Origin: JAXLSZ01 sp046330315
GTDB taxonomy: Bacteria; Actinomycetota; Thermoleophilia; Solirubrobacterales; 70-9
Reading direction: 5' to 3'
Assembly (NCBI GenBank): GCA_046330315.1
Contig: JAXLSZ010000010.1
Span: 180,387 to 244,386 of the forward strand
Length of the DNA stretch: 64,000 bases
Shown: positions 34,010-41,685 of the stretch, piece by piece
Layout: the number at the start of each line of letters is the position of its first letter
Numbering within the stretch: the stretch's first letter is position 1
Translations under genes and position numbers: made by a program
Notes under the pieces: model-generated
The model's input: only the letters and a program-made list of their open reading frames with translations
The model's database searches: none
What the model was told of the DNA's origin: nothing

Positions 34010-34278
34010 CGGTTTCCTAGGGACTGTCCGGCGCTTCTTGTGCTCCGCATCCTCAGGCGTTGCGGCCCAGCTACCGAGGAGGCCGAGGGCCTCTGCCGAC
34101 TTGGAGTTGGGTTCGGCTGTGTAGATCGTGAGCGCTCGGGCGGGGCCGGGCGGCGAGCTCTATGCGCTTGTAGGTGAGGCTGATGTCGCCGACGACGGGG
34201 TGATGGAGCTCCTTGGTGCCGGAGTCGTGAAAGCGGACGTTGTGGGCGGCCCAGCGGGTGCGAAACGGCCCCGCTGGC
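34010..34278 (-). pseudogene. Remnant of a MmyB-type XRE regulator (ligand-binding C-terminus)
   Basis: The minus strand reads FRTRWAAHNVRFHDSG, then KELHHPVVGDISLTYKRIEL, the hallmark of MmyB-like ligand-binding domains. After ELAARP the frame shifts by one base: the neighbouring frame continues as LTIYTAEPNSKSAEALGLLGSWAATPE, the normal end of the domain. The helix-turn-helix half is missing altogether. So there is an N-terminal truncation and one frameshift (near 34155). Intact members often sit divergently next to an SDR gene, as the remnant here does. Confidence 0.75.
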
Positions 34279-34320
34279 GGTGGGTGATCGATGTGATCGT
34301 CAATCTCTGATGAGGCCCTG

Positions 34321-34690
34321 ATGCCACGCGTCTTCGTCACCGGTTCGGCGGATGGCATCGGACGGCTGGCTGCGCAGACTCTGCTCGATGACGGAAGCGA
34401 GGTCGTCGTCACGCTCGCAACGACGACCGGCCTTTCGGCTGCCCGCGACCTCCTCGACCGGGGTGTTGCGGCTGTCGTCGGGGAACTGCCCGACCTCGAG
34501 CAGATGGGCGACATCGCCAGTCAGGTGAACGACCTCGGCCGAGTGGACGCCGTGATCCACAACGTCGGCGTCTACAGCGGCCCGCAGGCGATGCCGGTCA
34601 ACGTCGCCGCTCGCTACCCGATCACCGCGCTCATCGACCGCCCGCGGCGCCTGATCTACCCGAGCAGCGGCGCGCAGCGCAACCGACGAC
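34321..34690 (+). pseudogene. Truncated short-chain dehydrogenase/reductase
   Basis: The frame starts MPRVFVTGSADGIGRLAAQTLL with the TGxxxGxG nucleotide loop and continues to VNVAARYPITALIDRPRRLIYPSS, which corresponds to the middle of the SDR fold. Similarity ends near residue 120. The catalytic YxxxK and everything after it are absent, and the rest of the frame is out-of-frame sequence. It is divergent to the MmyB-type remnant, the usual partner arrangement, so the pair decayed together. Confidence 0.7.
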
Positions 34691-34735
34691 CGAACCTGAG
34701 TGCGAGGGCGGCGCATGGTTCCTCGGCATCCACTG

Positions 34736-34880
34736 CTACATGTCCGCAACCGCTTCGGCGGGCATGGCCTCCTTGAGCTTGCGAATGATCCCGAGCTCTT
34801 TGAACAGCCAATCGCCGACATGCGTGACCGCGGTGTCGGTCCCGCTCGCGCAACGCAGGGTTCTCGTCGTCAGTGGACTG
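34736..34880 (-). pseudogene. C-terminal remnant of an unrecognised gene
   Basis: The minus-strand frame ending at the TAG at 34736 reads TAVTHVGDWLFKELGIIRKL followed by KEAMPAEAVADM and stop. It has natural codon use and an amphipathic helical end but no start or upstream domain. I cannot name the family. It fills the gap between the SDR remnant and the DsrE gene, and nothing else is seen in 34690-34913. Confidence 0.35.
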
Positions 34881-34913
34881 TCGGCGCTCGACCGGACAGG
34901 AGGGCGACGCCGG

Positions 34914-35264
34914 TCAGAACGTCAGGACCTCGTCGGCCCAGACCACCCACCTGGCCAGCTCCTCCATCGAAGAGCGCTCCACGCCAGCGACAAACTCCGC
35001 CGAGCTGAGCCCGCGGGCGTCGAGGCAGGTGCCGCACAAGCCGAGCTCGGCGTGGCGGCCGACCAAGCCCTTCACCATGCGAGCGAGGTTGTAGTAGCCG
35101 TCCGGGGTCTTCTGGTCTGCGAGCGCCGCGCCGACTGCGTCGCCCATCAGGAATACCCGCAAGCCGACCCCCTCGCGCTTGGCCAGTGCGGTTGCCAGCC
35201 GCAGACCGTTGTAGGAGCGCTCGTTCCCGTAGGGCGGGTCGTTGAGGATGATCAGGACTTTCAT
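34914..35264 (-). CDS. DsrE/DsrF-family sulfur-relay protein
   Basis: 116 aa. N-terminal ILNDPPYGNERSYNGLRLA and FLMGDAVGAAL blocks match the DsrE-like fold; the CxxC pair in GLCGTCLDARG supplies candidate persulfide-carrying cysteines. Relatives transfer or bind sulfane sulfur. It is the last gene of a three-gene operon (MBL hydrolase, MFS, DsrE), overlapping the MFS stop by 4 bp. Context with an ArsR-rhodanese regulator and a persulfide dioxygenase-like enzyme supports a sulfur-handling role. Confidence 0.85.
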   Translation of the reverse strand: MKVLIILNDPPYGNERSYNGLRLATALAKREGVGLRVFLMGDAVGAALADQKTPDGYYNLARMVKGLVGRHAELGLCGTCLDARGLSSAEFVAGVERSSMEELARWVVWADEVLTF

Positions 35265-36538
35265 GGCCCGCTGATCATGCCGCTCACGGCTACTGGTTCA
35301 ACCTTGCTCGATCGCTTTCCGGGAAGATCGATCGCAACCCAGACGCCGGAGAGCGCAGTCAAGGCGGCGACCACGGCGATGGCTCCACCGAAGTCGATCG
35401 CGTCGGCGAGGACGCCGGCGACCAATCCTCCCGCTACGTAGCCCATGTCACGCCAGAAGCGGTAGACGCCGACGACCGGAGCCCTTGAGACTGGGCTGAC
35501 CGCATCCGAAACTGCGGCAATCAGAGTCGGGTAGACGAGCGCCGTGCCTACCCCGAGCACGATTGCCGCGACGACAGCAACGCCGATGCGTCCGTCCGAG
35601 ACGGCCAGGAGAACGAGCGCCGCAGCCTGCAGCAGCATTCCGCCGACAATTAGCGGCTTGCGGCCGACCAAGTCCGACCAGTGGCCAGCCCAGATCTGGC
35701 CAAGGCCCCAGACCGCCGGGTAGATACCGGCGACCAGGCCGATCTCGCCCACGCTCGCTCCATGCGCGGCAAGGAAGAGTGGGACCAATCCCCAGGTCAA
35801 GGCGTCGTTCAAGTTGTTGACCAGGCCGGCCTGGGAACAAGAGCGCAGAGCCGGGACACGGTAGGAACCATCCGGGAAGGCATCTCGCAACCTCGGGGTC
35901 TGTTCGTCCTCGTCGTGGTGGCGGGCCTGCTCCAGAGCCACCCACGGCCCGGTGTCGCGGACGAAGACCACGGTGATCGCCAGGGCGAACAGGGCGATTG
36001 CTGCCCCGCCGACGACCAGAACATCACGGGCGACGAAGTCGGCAGCTAACCAGCCGCTGATCGCCGCCGCCAGGGCCACCCCCCCGTAGCCGGCGGCCTC
36101 GTTGAGGCCAAGAGCAAAGCCACGCCGCCTCGGCCCGACGAGGTCGATCTTCATCACCACCGTCATCGACCAAGCAAGGCCCTGATTGACACCAAGGAAT
36201 AGGTTGGCGACAACAACCCAGGCCCAGCTCGGCGCGGCATTGATCAGGAGTGGAACCGGCAGCGCCAGGAGCCAGCCTGCAATCAGAAGCCGACGCCTGC
36301 CGATCCGCTCGGCCAGGACCCCGGCGCCGAGATTGGTGAACGACTTGGCCAGGCCGAAGACAACGATGAAGGAGAGGACCGCGACCGACGAGCTGACCCC
36401 GAAGGAGTCCTCGCCGATCAGCGGCAGGGTCGAGCGCTCGAGCCCGACCATCCCCCCGACCAGCGCATTGACCGCCACCAGCAGCGAGAACTGCGCGAGG
36501 TTCTCGCGCAGCCCGAGCTCGATTCGACCGCGGGTCAA
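35261..36538 (-). CDS. MFS transporter
   Basis: 425 aa with twelve predicted membrane segments. The loop between segments 2 and 3 carries the MFS motif variant GVLAERIGRRRLLIAG, and the duplicate in the second half is GHWSDLVGRKPLIVGG. The N-terminus has an amphipathic stretch. Overlaps with both neighbours by 4 bp (MBL hydrolase before, DsrE after) show it is translated with them. The substrate is unknown; export or import of a sulfur compound is a reasonable inference from the cluster. Confidence 0.88.
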   Translation of the reverse strand: MTRGRIELGLRENLAQFSLLVAVNALVGGMVGLERSTLPLIGEDSFGVSSSVAVLSFIVVFGLAKSFTNLGAGVLAERIGRRRLLIAGWLLALPVPLLINAAPSWAWVVVANLFLGVNQGLAWSMTVVMKIDLVGPRRRGFALGLNEAAGYGGVALAAAISGWLAADFVARDVLVVGGAAIALFALAITVVFVRDTGPWVALEQARHHDEDEQTPRLRDAFPDGSYRVPALRSCSQAGLVNNLNDALTWGLVPLFLAAHGASVGEIGLVAGIYPAVWGLGQIWAGHWSDLVGRKPLIVGGMLLQAAALVLLAVSDGRIGVAVVAAIVLGVGTALVYPTLIAAVSDAVSPVSRAPVVGVYRFWRDMGYVAGGLVAGVLADAIDFGGAIAVVAALTALSGVWVAIDLPGKRSSKVEPVAVSGMISGP

Positions 36539-37299
36539 GCCGGGACGGCCGAGGGATCGCCGGTGCGGTTTGCCGTGACGATCTCGGCCTGGTGCTCAGG
36601 CGCCGGTGGAATTCCCTCGAGCACGGCCGTCACGAACTCGTTCTCGGAGCCTGCCGCCAGCGCCTCGTTGTGGCGGCGCTCGAAGCCGATGCTCGAGGCC
36701 GGATGAGCCGAGAGGCCCCGGCCGCAGACTGAGCCGGCGTAATGGGCTGGGTAGACGAGCAGGTGGTCGGGCAGCGTCAGCAACCGATCGTGGAGCGAGC
36801 GGTAGAGGGTCCGGGCCATCTCCTCAACCGTTTCCTCGTTCGCCGCATGCAGGTCAGGCCGCCCGACGTCACCGACGAGCAGCGAGTCACCGGTGAGGAC
36901 GAACCATGGCTCGTCACCGCGGCGGTGATCAGTGACTAGATAGGAGTGATGAGCCGGGGCATGACCGGGCGTGGAGATCGCCTCGATCACAGTGTTGCCG
37001 AGCTTGAGCACCTCGCCGTCCGTGAGGGCGTGGTGCTCGAACTCCGCTCCCGACCCCTCGGGCATGTATGCCGTTGCTCCAGTTCGCTCGACCACCTTAG
37101 GCAGCCCCGAGACATGATCCGCCTGGACATGGGTCTCGATCACGGCGACGATCCTTGCCCCCTGTGCCTCCGCTCCGGCCACGTAATCGTCGATCAGGTC
37201 GATGTGCGGATCCACCACCGCGAACTCGCCGACCGTCTTGCAGCCGAAGAGATAGGAGGCGCAGGCCGTCTCGTCCTTGAGGAGCTGGCGGAAGTACAT
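36535..37299 (-). CDS. MBL-fold hydrolase, persulfide dioxygenase (ETHE1/Blh)-like
   Basis: 254 aa from the ATG at 37299; upstream open frame is chance. The metal motif reads ETHVQADHVSG, that is H-x-Q-x-D-H, with Gln in place of the second His. The later ligands are present: His in STPGHAPAHHSY and Asp in LTGDSLLVGDVGRPDL. In ETHE1 the single iron uses the first His, the GH His and the D of TGD, so activity can be kept. The late YPAHYAGSVCG block is typical. It should oxidise glutathione- or low-molecular-weight-thiol persulfide to sulfite. First gene of its operon, divergent to arsR-rhodanese. Confidence 0.85.
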   Translation of the reverse strand: MYFRQLLKDETACASYLFGCKTVGEFAVVDPHIDLIDDYVAGAEAQGARIVAVIETHVQADHVSGLPKVVERTGATAYMPEGSGAEFEHHALTDGEVLKLGNTVIEAISTPGHAPAHHSYLVTDHRRGDEPWFVLTGDSLLVGDVGRPDLHAANEETVEEMARTLYRSLHDRLLTLPDHLLVYPAHYAGSVCGRGLSAHPASSIGFERRHNEALAAGSENEFVTAVLEGIPPAPEHQAEIVTANRTGDPSAVPA

Positions 37300-37304
37300 C
37301 GCGC

Positions 37305-37338
37305 TTGACAAGCTATCAAGAGTTCTATTGAATAGCAA
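37305..37338. promoter_or_regulatory. Overlapping divergent promoters with an ArsR-type inverted repeat
   Basis: Plus strand: TTGACA (37305-37310), 17 nt, TTGAAT (37328-37333), 8 nt to the ATG of arsR-rhodanese. Minus strand: TTGCTA (37333-37338), 17 nt, TAGCTT (37310-37315), 10 nt to the MBL gene. Between and over them lies the imperfect inverted repeat CTATCAA (37313-37319) / TTGAATAG (37328-37335), shaped like an ArsR-family operator. Binding there would block both promoters. Confidence 0.65.
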
Positions 37339-37341
37339 ATA

Positions 37342-38004
37342 ATGGCAAAGGGGGATCGCTCCAAAGCGGCGCTCTTCGAGTCGATCGCAGTGATGGGCAA
37401 GGCCTTCGCCAGCCCCCGCCGCCTCGAGCTCGTCGATCTGCTGGCCCAGGGTTCGCGCACCGTCGACGAGCTGGCCAAGACCAGTAAACAGTCCGTGGCC
37501 AATGCCTCCCAGCACCTGCAGGCTCTTCATGCCGCCGGCCTCGTCAGCCGCAAGCGCGAGGGCAACAAGGTCCGCTACGCGCTTGCCGGCCGGGACGTGC
37601 TCAAGCTCTGGCTGGCCCTCCGCGATACCTCGGCCGAGCGGCTGGCCGAGGTCGAACGTTCAGCTCGTGACTACCTCGGCGAGGAGGTTGAGGCCGTCGA
37701 TCAGGAAGAGCTGCTGAGACGAATGCGGCGCCGCGATGTGGTCGTCGTTGACGTCCGTCCCAGCGATGAATACGAAGCGGGCCATATCGACGGGGCCCGC
37801 TCGATCCCGATCGAAGAGCTCGAGCAACATCTCGATGAGCTGCCCAAGGGTCGGGAAGTGATCGCCTACTGCCGGGGGCCCTTCTGCGTGATGGCCCACC
37901 AGGCGGTGCGCCAGCTGCGAGATGCCGGCCTCTCGGCGCGCCGTCTCGAGCAAGGTTGGCCCGAGTGGCATCTACGCGAGCTGCAAGAGAACGGCACGCG
38001 ATGA
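37342..38004 (+). CDS. ArsR-family regulator fused to a rhodanese domain
   Basis: 220 aa. Residues about 8-95 are a winged helix of the ArsR type (SPRRLELVDLLAQGSRTVDELAK, then SVANASQHLQALHAAGLVSRKREGNKVRYAL). Residues about 118-215 are a rhodanese domain with DVVVVDVRPSDEYEAGHIDGA and the active loop YCRGPFC. There is no cysteine in the DNA-binding half; the only two are Cys177 and Cys182 in the rhodanese loop. It should be a repressor that reports sulfane sulfur through its own sulfurtransferase domain. It overlaps the DUF4395 gene by 4 bp and faces the MBL operon across a shared operator. Confidence 0.9.
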   Translation: MAKGDRSKAALFESIAVMGKAFASPRRLELVDLLAQGSRTVDELAKTSKQSVANASQHLQALHAAGLVSRKREGNKVRYALAGRDVLKLWLALRDTSAERLAEVERSARDYLGEEVEAVDQEELLRRMRRRDVVVVDVRPSDEYEAGHIDGARSIPIEELEQHLDELPKGREVIAYCRGPFCVMAHQAVRQLRDAGLSARRLEQGWPEWHLRELQENGTR

Positions 38005-38492
38005 GTTGGACCGAGCGCAACCTGGCCGTGCAGGGCTACTGCCTGCGAAGCGATGAGAGTCGTTCCCTTCGATGGGGCCTTCGCCTTCCGACCGGGCTCT
38101 GCTTCGTGCTTGTCGTCCTCGGCCTGGCGCTCCAATCAGCGGTCTTGATCCTGGCCTTGGTTCCGAGCGGGGCCTTGGCCGGCTGGACCCGCCGCCATCC
38201 CTTCGATCTCATCTGGAATCACGGCCTCCGCCATCTGAGCGGGGCTCGGGAGCTGCCCCAGAACCCGACGCCACGACGCCACGCCTTCGAGCTGGGCACG
38301 GTGTTCCTCCTCGCGGTCGGTCTGCTCTTTGCCTTCGGCCAGCCGACCGCCGCGCTGATCCTCGCTGCCCTCCTCCTTTCCGTCTGCGGACTGGTGACCA
38401 TCACCAACCTCTGCATCCCGTCGACGTTGCTCAGCATCTGGCGCCGGCGGCGGGGCACGCCCACATCGACCGATATTTCACCAGCGACCTGA
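38001..38492 (+). CDS. DUF4395 family membrane protein
   Basis: 163 aa from the ATG that overlaps the regulator stop (ATGA). Four membrane segments in two pairs (about 32-50, 48-66, 105-120, 118-137). NLAVQGYCLRS near the N-terminus and the HPFDLIWNHGLRHL loop are family features; a last Cys lies in ITNLCIPST. Proteins of this family recur beside rhodanese and thioredoxin genes, but the biochemical role is not known. Place in the operon suggests membrane handling of a sulfur species. Confidence 0.82.
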   Translation: MSWTERNLAVQGYCLRSDESRSLRWGLRLPTGLCFVLVVLGLALQSAVLILALVPSGALAGWTRRHPFDLIWNHGLRHLSGARELPQNPTPRRHAFELGTVFLLAVGLLFAFGQPTAALILAALLLSVCGLVTITNLCIPSTLLSIWRRRRGTPTSTDISPAT

Positions 38493-38502
38493 GAGGTGCG
38501 AG

Positions 38503-39021
38503 ATGGACGAGATTCGCATTGCAATCGAGAAGGCATCCGGCTACCTGGCGGAGAATCCCGATGCAGCCACCGGCACCGATGCAGTCGCCACGGCTGTCCT
38601 TGAGGCGGGGCTGCGCTTCCGCGTTGACGGTCCCAGCGGGGCAGTGACCACCGACATGTCCGAGTCGGTCGGTGGTGGCGCCTCCGCGCCCACACCCGGC
38701 TGGCTGATGCGAGCCGCTCTGGCCGCGTGCGATGCCACAACCGTGGCAATGGAGGCCGCCCGCGATGGAGTCGAGCTCAGCGACCTGAGCGTGTCCGTCG
38801 AGAGTGACTCTGACTTCCGCGGTGTCCTCGGGGTCGATGGCGGCTCCCACCCGGGGCCCCTGCAGGTGCGGACGCGGATCGAACTGGCGGCTCCGGATGC
38901 AACCGAGAAGCAGCTGCGTGAAATCGTCCAGCGCGCTGAGGAGCGCTCGCCTGTCCGCGATGCGCTCGCTCGCGAGCTGTCGATGACCACGGAGATCGTC
39001 ACGACCGCGGCAACGGGCTAA
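38503..39021 (+). CDS. OsmC-family protein
   Basis: 172 aa, OsmC/Ohr fold. The first active-site cysteine is kept in AALAACDATTVAMEA. At the place of the second peroxidatic cysteine (usually CPV) the sequence is ERSPVRDAL, with Ser. The protein may thus not reduce peroxides by the usual two-Cys route; a persulfide- or acyl-binding role is possible. GAGAGGTGCGAG precedes the ATG. Third gene of the arsR-rhodanese operon, 10 bp after DUF4395. Confidence 0.84.
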   Translation: MDEIRIAIEKASGYLAENPDAATGTDAVATAVLEAGLRFRVDGPSGAVTTDMSESVGGGASAPTPGWLMRAALAACDATTVAMEAARDGVELSDLSVSVESDSDFRGVLGVDGGSHPGPLQVRTRIELAAPDATEKQLREIVQRAEERSPVRDALARELSMTTEIVTTAATG

Positions 39022-39037
39022 AGGAGGAGAGCGAGAG

Positions 39038-39733
39038 ATGGAGGCGACAGGAGCAATCGTCGACGTCCGTGAGCTTGAGACCAAGGTCAAGGACATGTAC
39101 CGGCACGTGGCTCAGCGACCAGACGGCAAGTACCGCTTCGAGCTCGGCCGGGCTCTCGCTGAGCACCTCGGCTATCCAGGCGAGGTCCTCGACCGGATCC
39201 CCGACGGTGCGATCGAGTCGTTCGCCGGGGTGGGCTACTTCTTCGACCTCGCCGGCCTGAGCGAGGGCGAGCGCGCGATCGACCTCGGCAGCGGCTCCGG
39301 GATGGATGTCTTCTTCGCGGCCGATCGCGTTGGCTCCGGCGGTGCGGTCGTCGGCGTCGATTTCACCGCCGAGCAGCTCGCCAAGGCGCGAGCCTTGGCC
39401 AGCGAAGCCGGCTACTCGCAGGTGGAGTTCCGCGAGGGTCGCATCGAGCGGCTGCCCGTGGACGGCGGAAGCTTCGATTGCGCGATCTCGAACGGTGTGA
39501 TCAACCTCGCTCCCGACAAGGAGGCGGTCTTCGCCGAAGCCGCGCGCGTCTTGAAGCCGGGCGGCCGCCTCGCGATCGCAGACATCATCAGCGAGCGGCA
39601 GATGAAGGAGTCATCCGTCTGCGATGCCGACCTCTGGGCCTCCTGCATCTTTGGAGCAGCTCAGCGAGACGTGTATCGCCAGGCGATCGAGGGGGCGGGC
39701 TTCCGGATCGCCGAGCTCCGGGACAACGCCTAG
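39038..39733 (+). CDS. SAM-dependent methyltransferase, ArsM-like, C-terminally truncated
   Basis: 231 aa to a TAG at 39731. Class I methyltransferase with the SAM loop AIDLGSGSGMDVFFAA and the acidic GVDFTAEQLAKAR. It is most like arsenite methyltransferases, but the ArsM Cys of the SNCVINL motif is Gly here (SNGVINLAP). After the TAG the same frame continues EFISDRARDASANRP, the usual continuation of ArsM proteins (YEFIS...), so the stop replaces a Tyr codon. About 25 C-terminal residues are lost. AAAGGAGGAGAG precedes the ATG. Last gene of the sulfur operon; substrate unknown. Confidence 0.78.
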   Translation: MEATGAIVDVRELETKVKDMYRHVAQRPDGKYRFELGRALAEHLGYPGEVLDRIPDGAIESFAGVGYFFDLAGLSEGERAIDLGSGSGMDVFFAADRVGSGGAVVGVDFTAEQLAKARALASEAGYSQVEFREGRIERLPVDGGSFDCAISNGVINLAPDKEAVFAEAARVLKPGGRLAIADIISERQMKESSVCDADLWASCIFGAAQRDVYRQAIEGAGFRIAELRDNA

Positions 39734-40066
39734 GAGTTCATCTCGGATCGAGCCCGGGACGCAAGCGCCAACCGGCCTTGACAGCTCAGACCCCTGCCCG
39801 GGACCCTCTTGCGATTGGTTCATCGCAGCGCTCCCGCCCGGAGAGACCGACGGAGTGTCCCGTCAGTGCATTTCAGGACCGAAGCGCCTCGCTCCGGGGA
39901 CCCTCAGCGCCAGTGAACCACTCGCCGAGGGCGGCAGGTGGCGACTCCCTCGCAGTCGTGGCCGGCGCTCGCGTCGCGCTTCCGACGGCGTCATGTAGTC
40001 GGGATCAAGCCTCCTCGCCGCTGGCGGGTTCAGTCTCCGCCGGGAGGAAGTCGCGCCCCGGGGGTG
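39734..40066. other. Intergenic stretch with no supported gene
   Basis: It begins with the decayed tail of the methyltransferase (about 45 bp in frame). The remaining roughly 280 bp have no family-like reading frame on either strand, no RNA gene and no clear terminator. Confidence 0.5.
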
Positions 40067-40963
40067 CTAAGAGACCCAGCGACCTTGCTTCGGATCCCAG
40101 GTGCCGACGGCCGTTCTATCGAGCAGCGGGTCGAGGAAGGGCCGGACGATGGCGAGCGCCTCGTCGAGTGTCCGTGCGGCCGGCAGGATGGAGCGCCCGG
40201 CCTCCGCCGCATAGCCCGGCTCCCAGAGATCGCGTGCCGGCACGTCGAATCGTTGCGGCAGGGTGATGCGACGACGCTCTGCCTCCGATGCGAGCGCTGC
40301 CATCTGCGTCTGCGCTTCGACCGATGCCTCGCTCACGATCGCGACCAGGTCGACGAGATCCTTGTACCGAGTCGACGGCGCCTCGCTGTCGCCATACCGA
40401 TCGAAGGTCGCGGCCACCTTGTCGGCAATGTGGTCGACGAGCGGATACGCCCGGTACCCGTGCTGCTCGACGTTAGGCATGGCAACGCGGGCGAGCGCCG
40501 GAACGTCCTCAGGCTCCCCCGTCATCGTGACGTCCGACCCAACGAGATCGACGTGGAACCGCGCCCACTCCGTCGTCCCGACAAGTGCGGTTACGGGGAA
40601 GCGGATACCGTTGGCAGCGTTGCGCACCGCCCGCGGCGGGCCGACCTCGAACCGGAACCAATCTCCGATGTCCTTCGCCGCGGCCTCGCGCAGCTCGCGT
40701 TCAGCGATCTCTGCGGCGATCCCGCGATAGACGTCGATGTCGATGGTCGCGCGTACTCCGATATCGCGCGCGAGCAGCGCCGTTGCGCCCTTGACGATCC
40801 AGCCTTCGTCGACGAGATACAGACGTTCGAGAAGGCGGTCGTACGCCATCTGGCGCTGGAGCTGCGGCAATGTCCACCGACTCTCCTTCGCGACACTGGC
40901 GAGCCTGTCCGTCAGCGCCCGGCGGAACGCCGCCGGACTTGCGTATCCGCCGTCCTGACTCAT
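40067..40963 (-). CDS. abiEii: AbiEii-type nucleotidyltransferase toxin
   Basis: 298 aa from the ATG at 40963. The nucleotidyltransferase site is VKGATALLARDIGVRATIDIDVYRG (G-x-T...TxDxD), followed by RYKDLVDLVAI, which corresponds to a later conserved acidic block. This is the AbiEii/AbiGii family; known members are type IV toxins that transfer nucleotides and give phage resistance by abortive infection. It overlaps the antitoxin gene by 4 bp, so the two are one operon. All catalytic residues appear intact. Confidence 0.86.
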   Translation of the reverse strand: MSQDGGYASPAAFRRALTDRLASVAKESRWTLPQLQRQMAYDRLLERLYLVDEGWIVKGATALLARDIGVRATIDIDVYRGIAAEIAERELREAAAKDIGDWFRFEVGPPRAVRNAANGIRFPVTALVGTTEWARFHVDLVGSDVTMTGEPEDVPALARVAMPNVEQHGYRAYPLVDHIADKVAATFDRYGDSEAPSTRYKDLVDLVAIVSEASVEAQTQMAALASEAERRRITLPQRFDVPARDLWEPGYAAEAGRSILPAARTLDEALAIVRPFLDPLLDRTAVGTWDPKQGRWVS

Positions 40964-41682
40964 GACGCCGATGCTGCCTGGAGATGTGGTGGCGTGATGT
41001 CGCTCGACGTAGCGCGTGCTTCCTCCATCCACTGCGCGGTTTCCGGATCGCCGACGAGGTCAAGGAGCCATCGCAGCACAGCGACCCCATCACCCCGACG
41101 AAGCCCAAGCGCGGCGGCGTGCGGTCCAAGCTTCTCGACAAACGTCCCCGCGTCGTCGAAGACGCCACGGAGGCCGTCGGCCACGACATGGCCGACTGCT
41201 TCCGGATCTTCATGATCACCAAGAAGGTCCGACGCGATGCGCGAAGGACGCGTTACCGGTAGCCCGCGTAGGACGATCCATTCCTCTTCGTCCAGCATTC
41301 CGCGATGAATCCGAACATCCGGGCGGCGCACCTGGCGCCGGGTTGGCAGGATGAACTCATGAACGTCGGCTGGTAGGTGGCCGAGCCCGTACATCGCGGT
41401 GGCGGACCGATGGGAGACAACCCCCTGTTCGGGTCGACGCTGCCAGGCCGGTGTCTCAGGTGCGAGCTGGAGCCAGGCGGACCGCAGAGCGACGTGGTCA
41501 GGGAGCGGGGCACCAGCCAGGTGGTATACGGCCGGACCGGTGCGTTCGAGCACGCCCTCCCGAATCAGACGCTTGAGCGTGGCCGGCGAGACACCAGCAT
41601 CCTCGGCCTGCCGACGAGTGACGGAGCCCCATTGCTCCTCGGCAATCCCCGCCAGCTTGCTGAGCGTCGATGTCCGCGGCAT
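40960..41682 (-). CDS. abiEi: AbiEi-type antitoxin and autorepressor
   Basis: 240 aa from the ATG at 41682, which has TATAAT 7 nt upstream; an ATG three codons earlier overlaps that hexamer. N-terminal winged helix: GSVTRRQAEDAGVSPATLKRLIREGVLERTG, typical of AbiEi_4. The middle part has SHRSATAMYGLGHLPADVHEF and the basic PTRRQVRRPDVRIHRG segment. Known AbiEi proteins neutralise the toxin without direct complex formation and repress their own promoter by binding inverted repeats. Two such repeats lie directly upstream here. Confidence 0.86.
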   Translation of the reverse strand: MPRTSTLSKLAGIAEEQWGSVTRRQAEDAGVSPATLKRLIREGVLERTGPAVYHLAGAPLPDHVALRSAWLQLAPETPAWQRRPEQGVVSHRSATAMYGLGHLPADVHEFILPTRRQVRRPDVRIHRGMLDEEEWIVLRGLPVTRPSRIASDLLGDHEDPEAVGHVVADGLRGVFDDAGTFVEKLGPHAAALGLRRGDGVAVLRWLLDLVGDPETAQWMEEARATSSDITPPHLQAASAS

Positions 41683-41685
41683 GAG

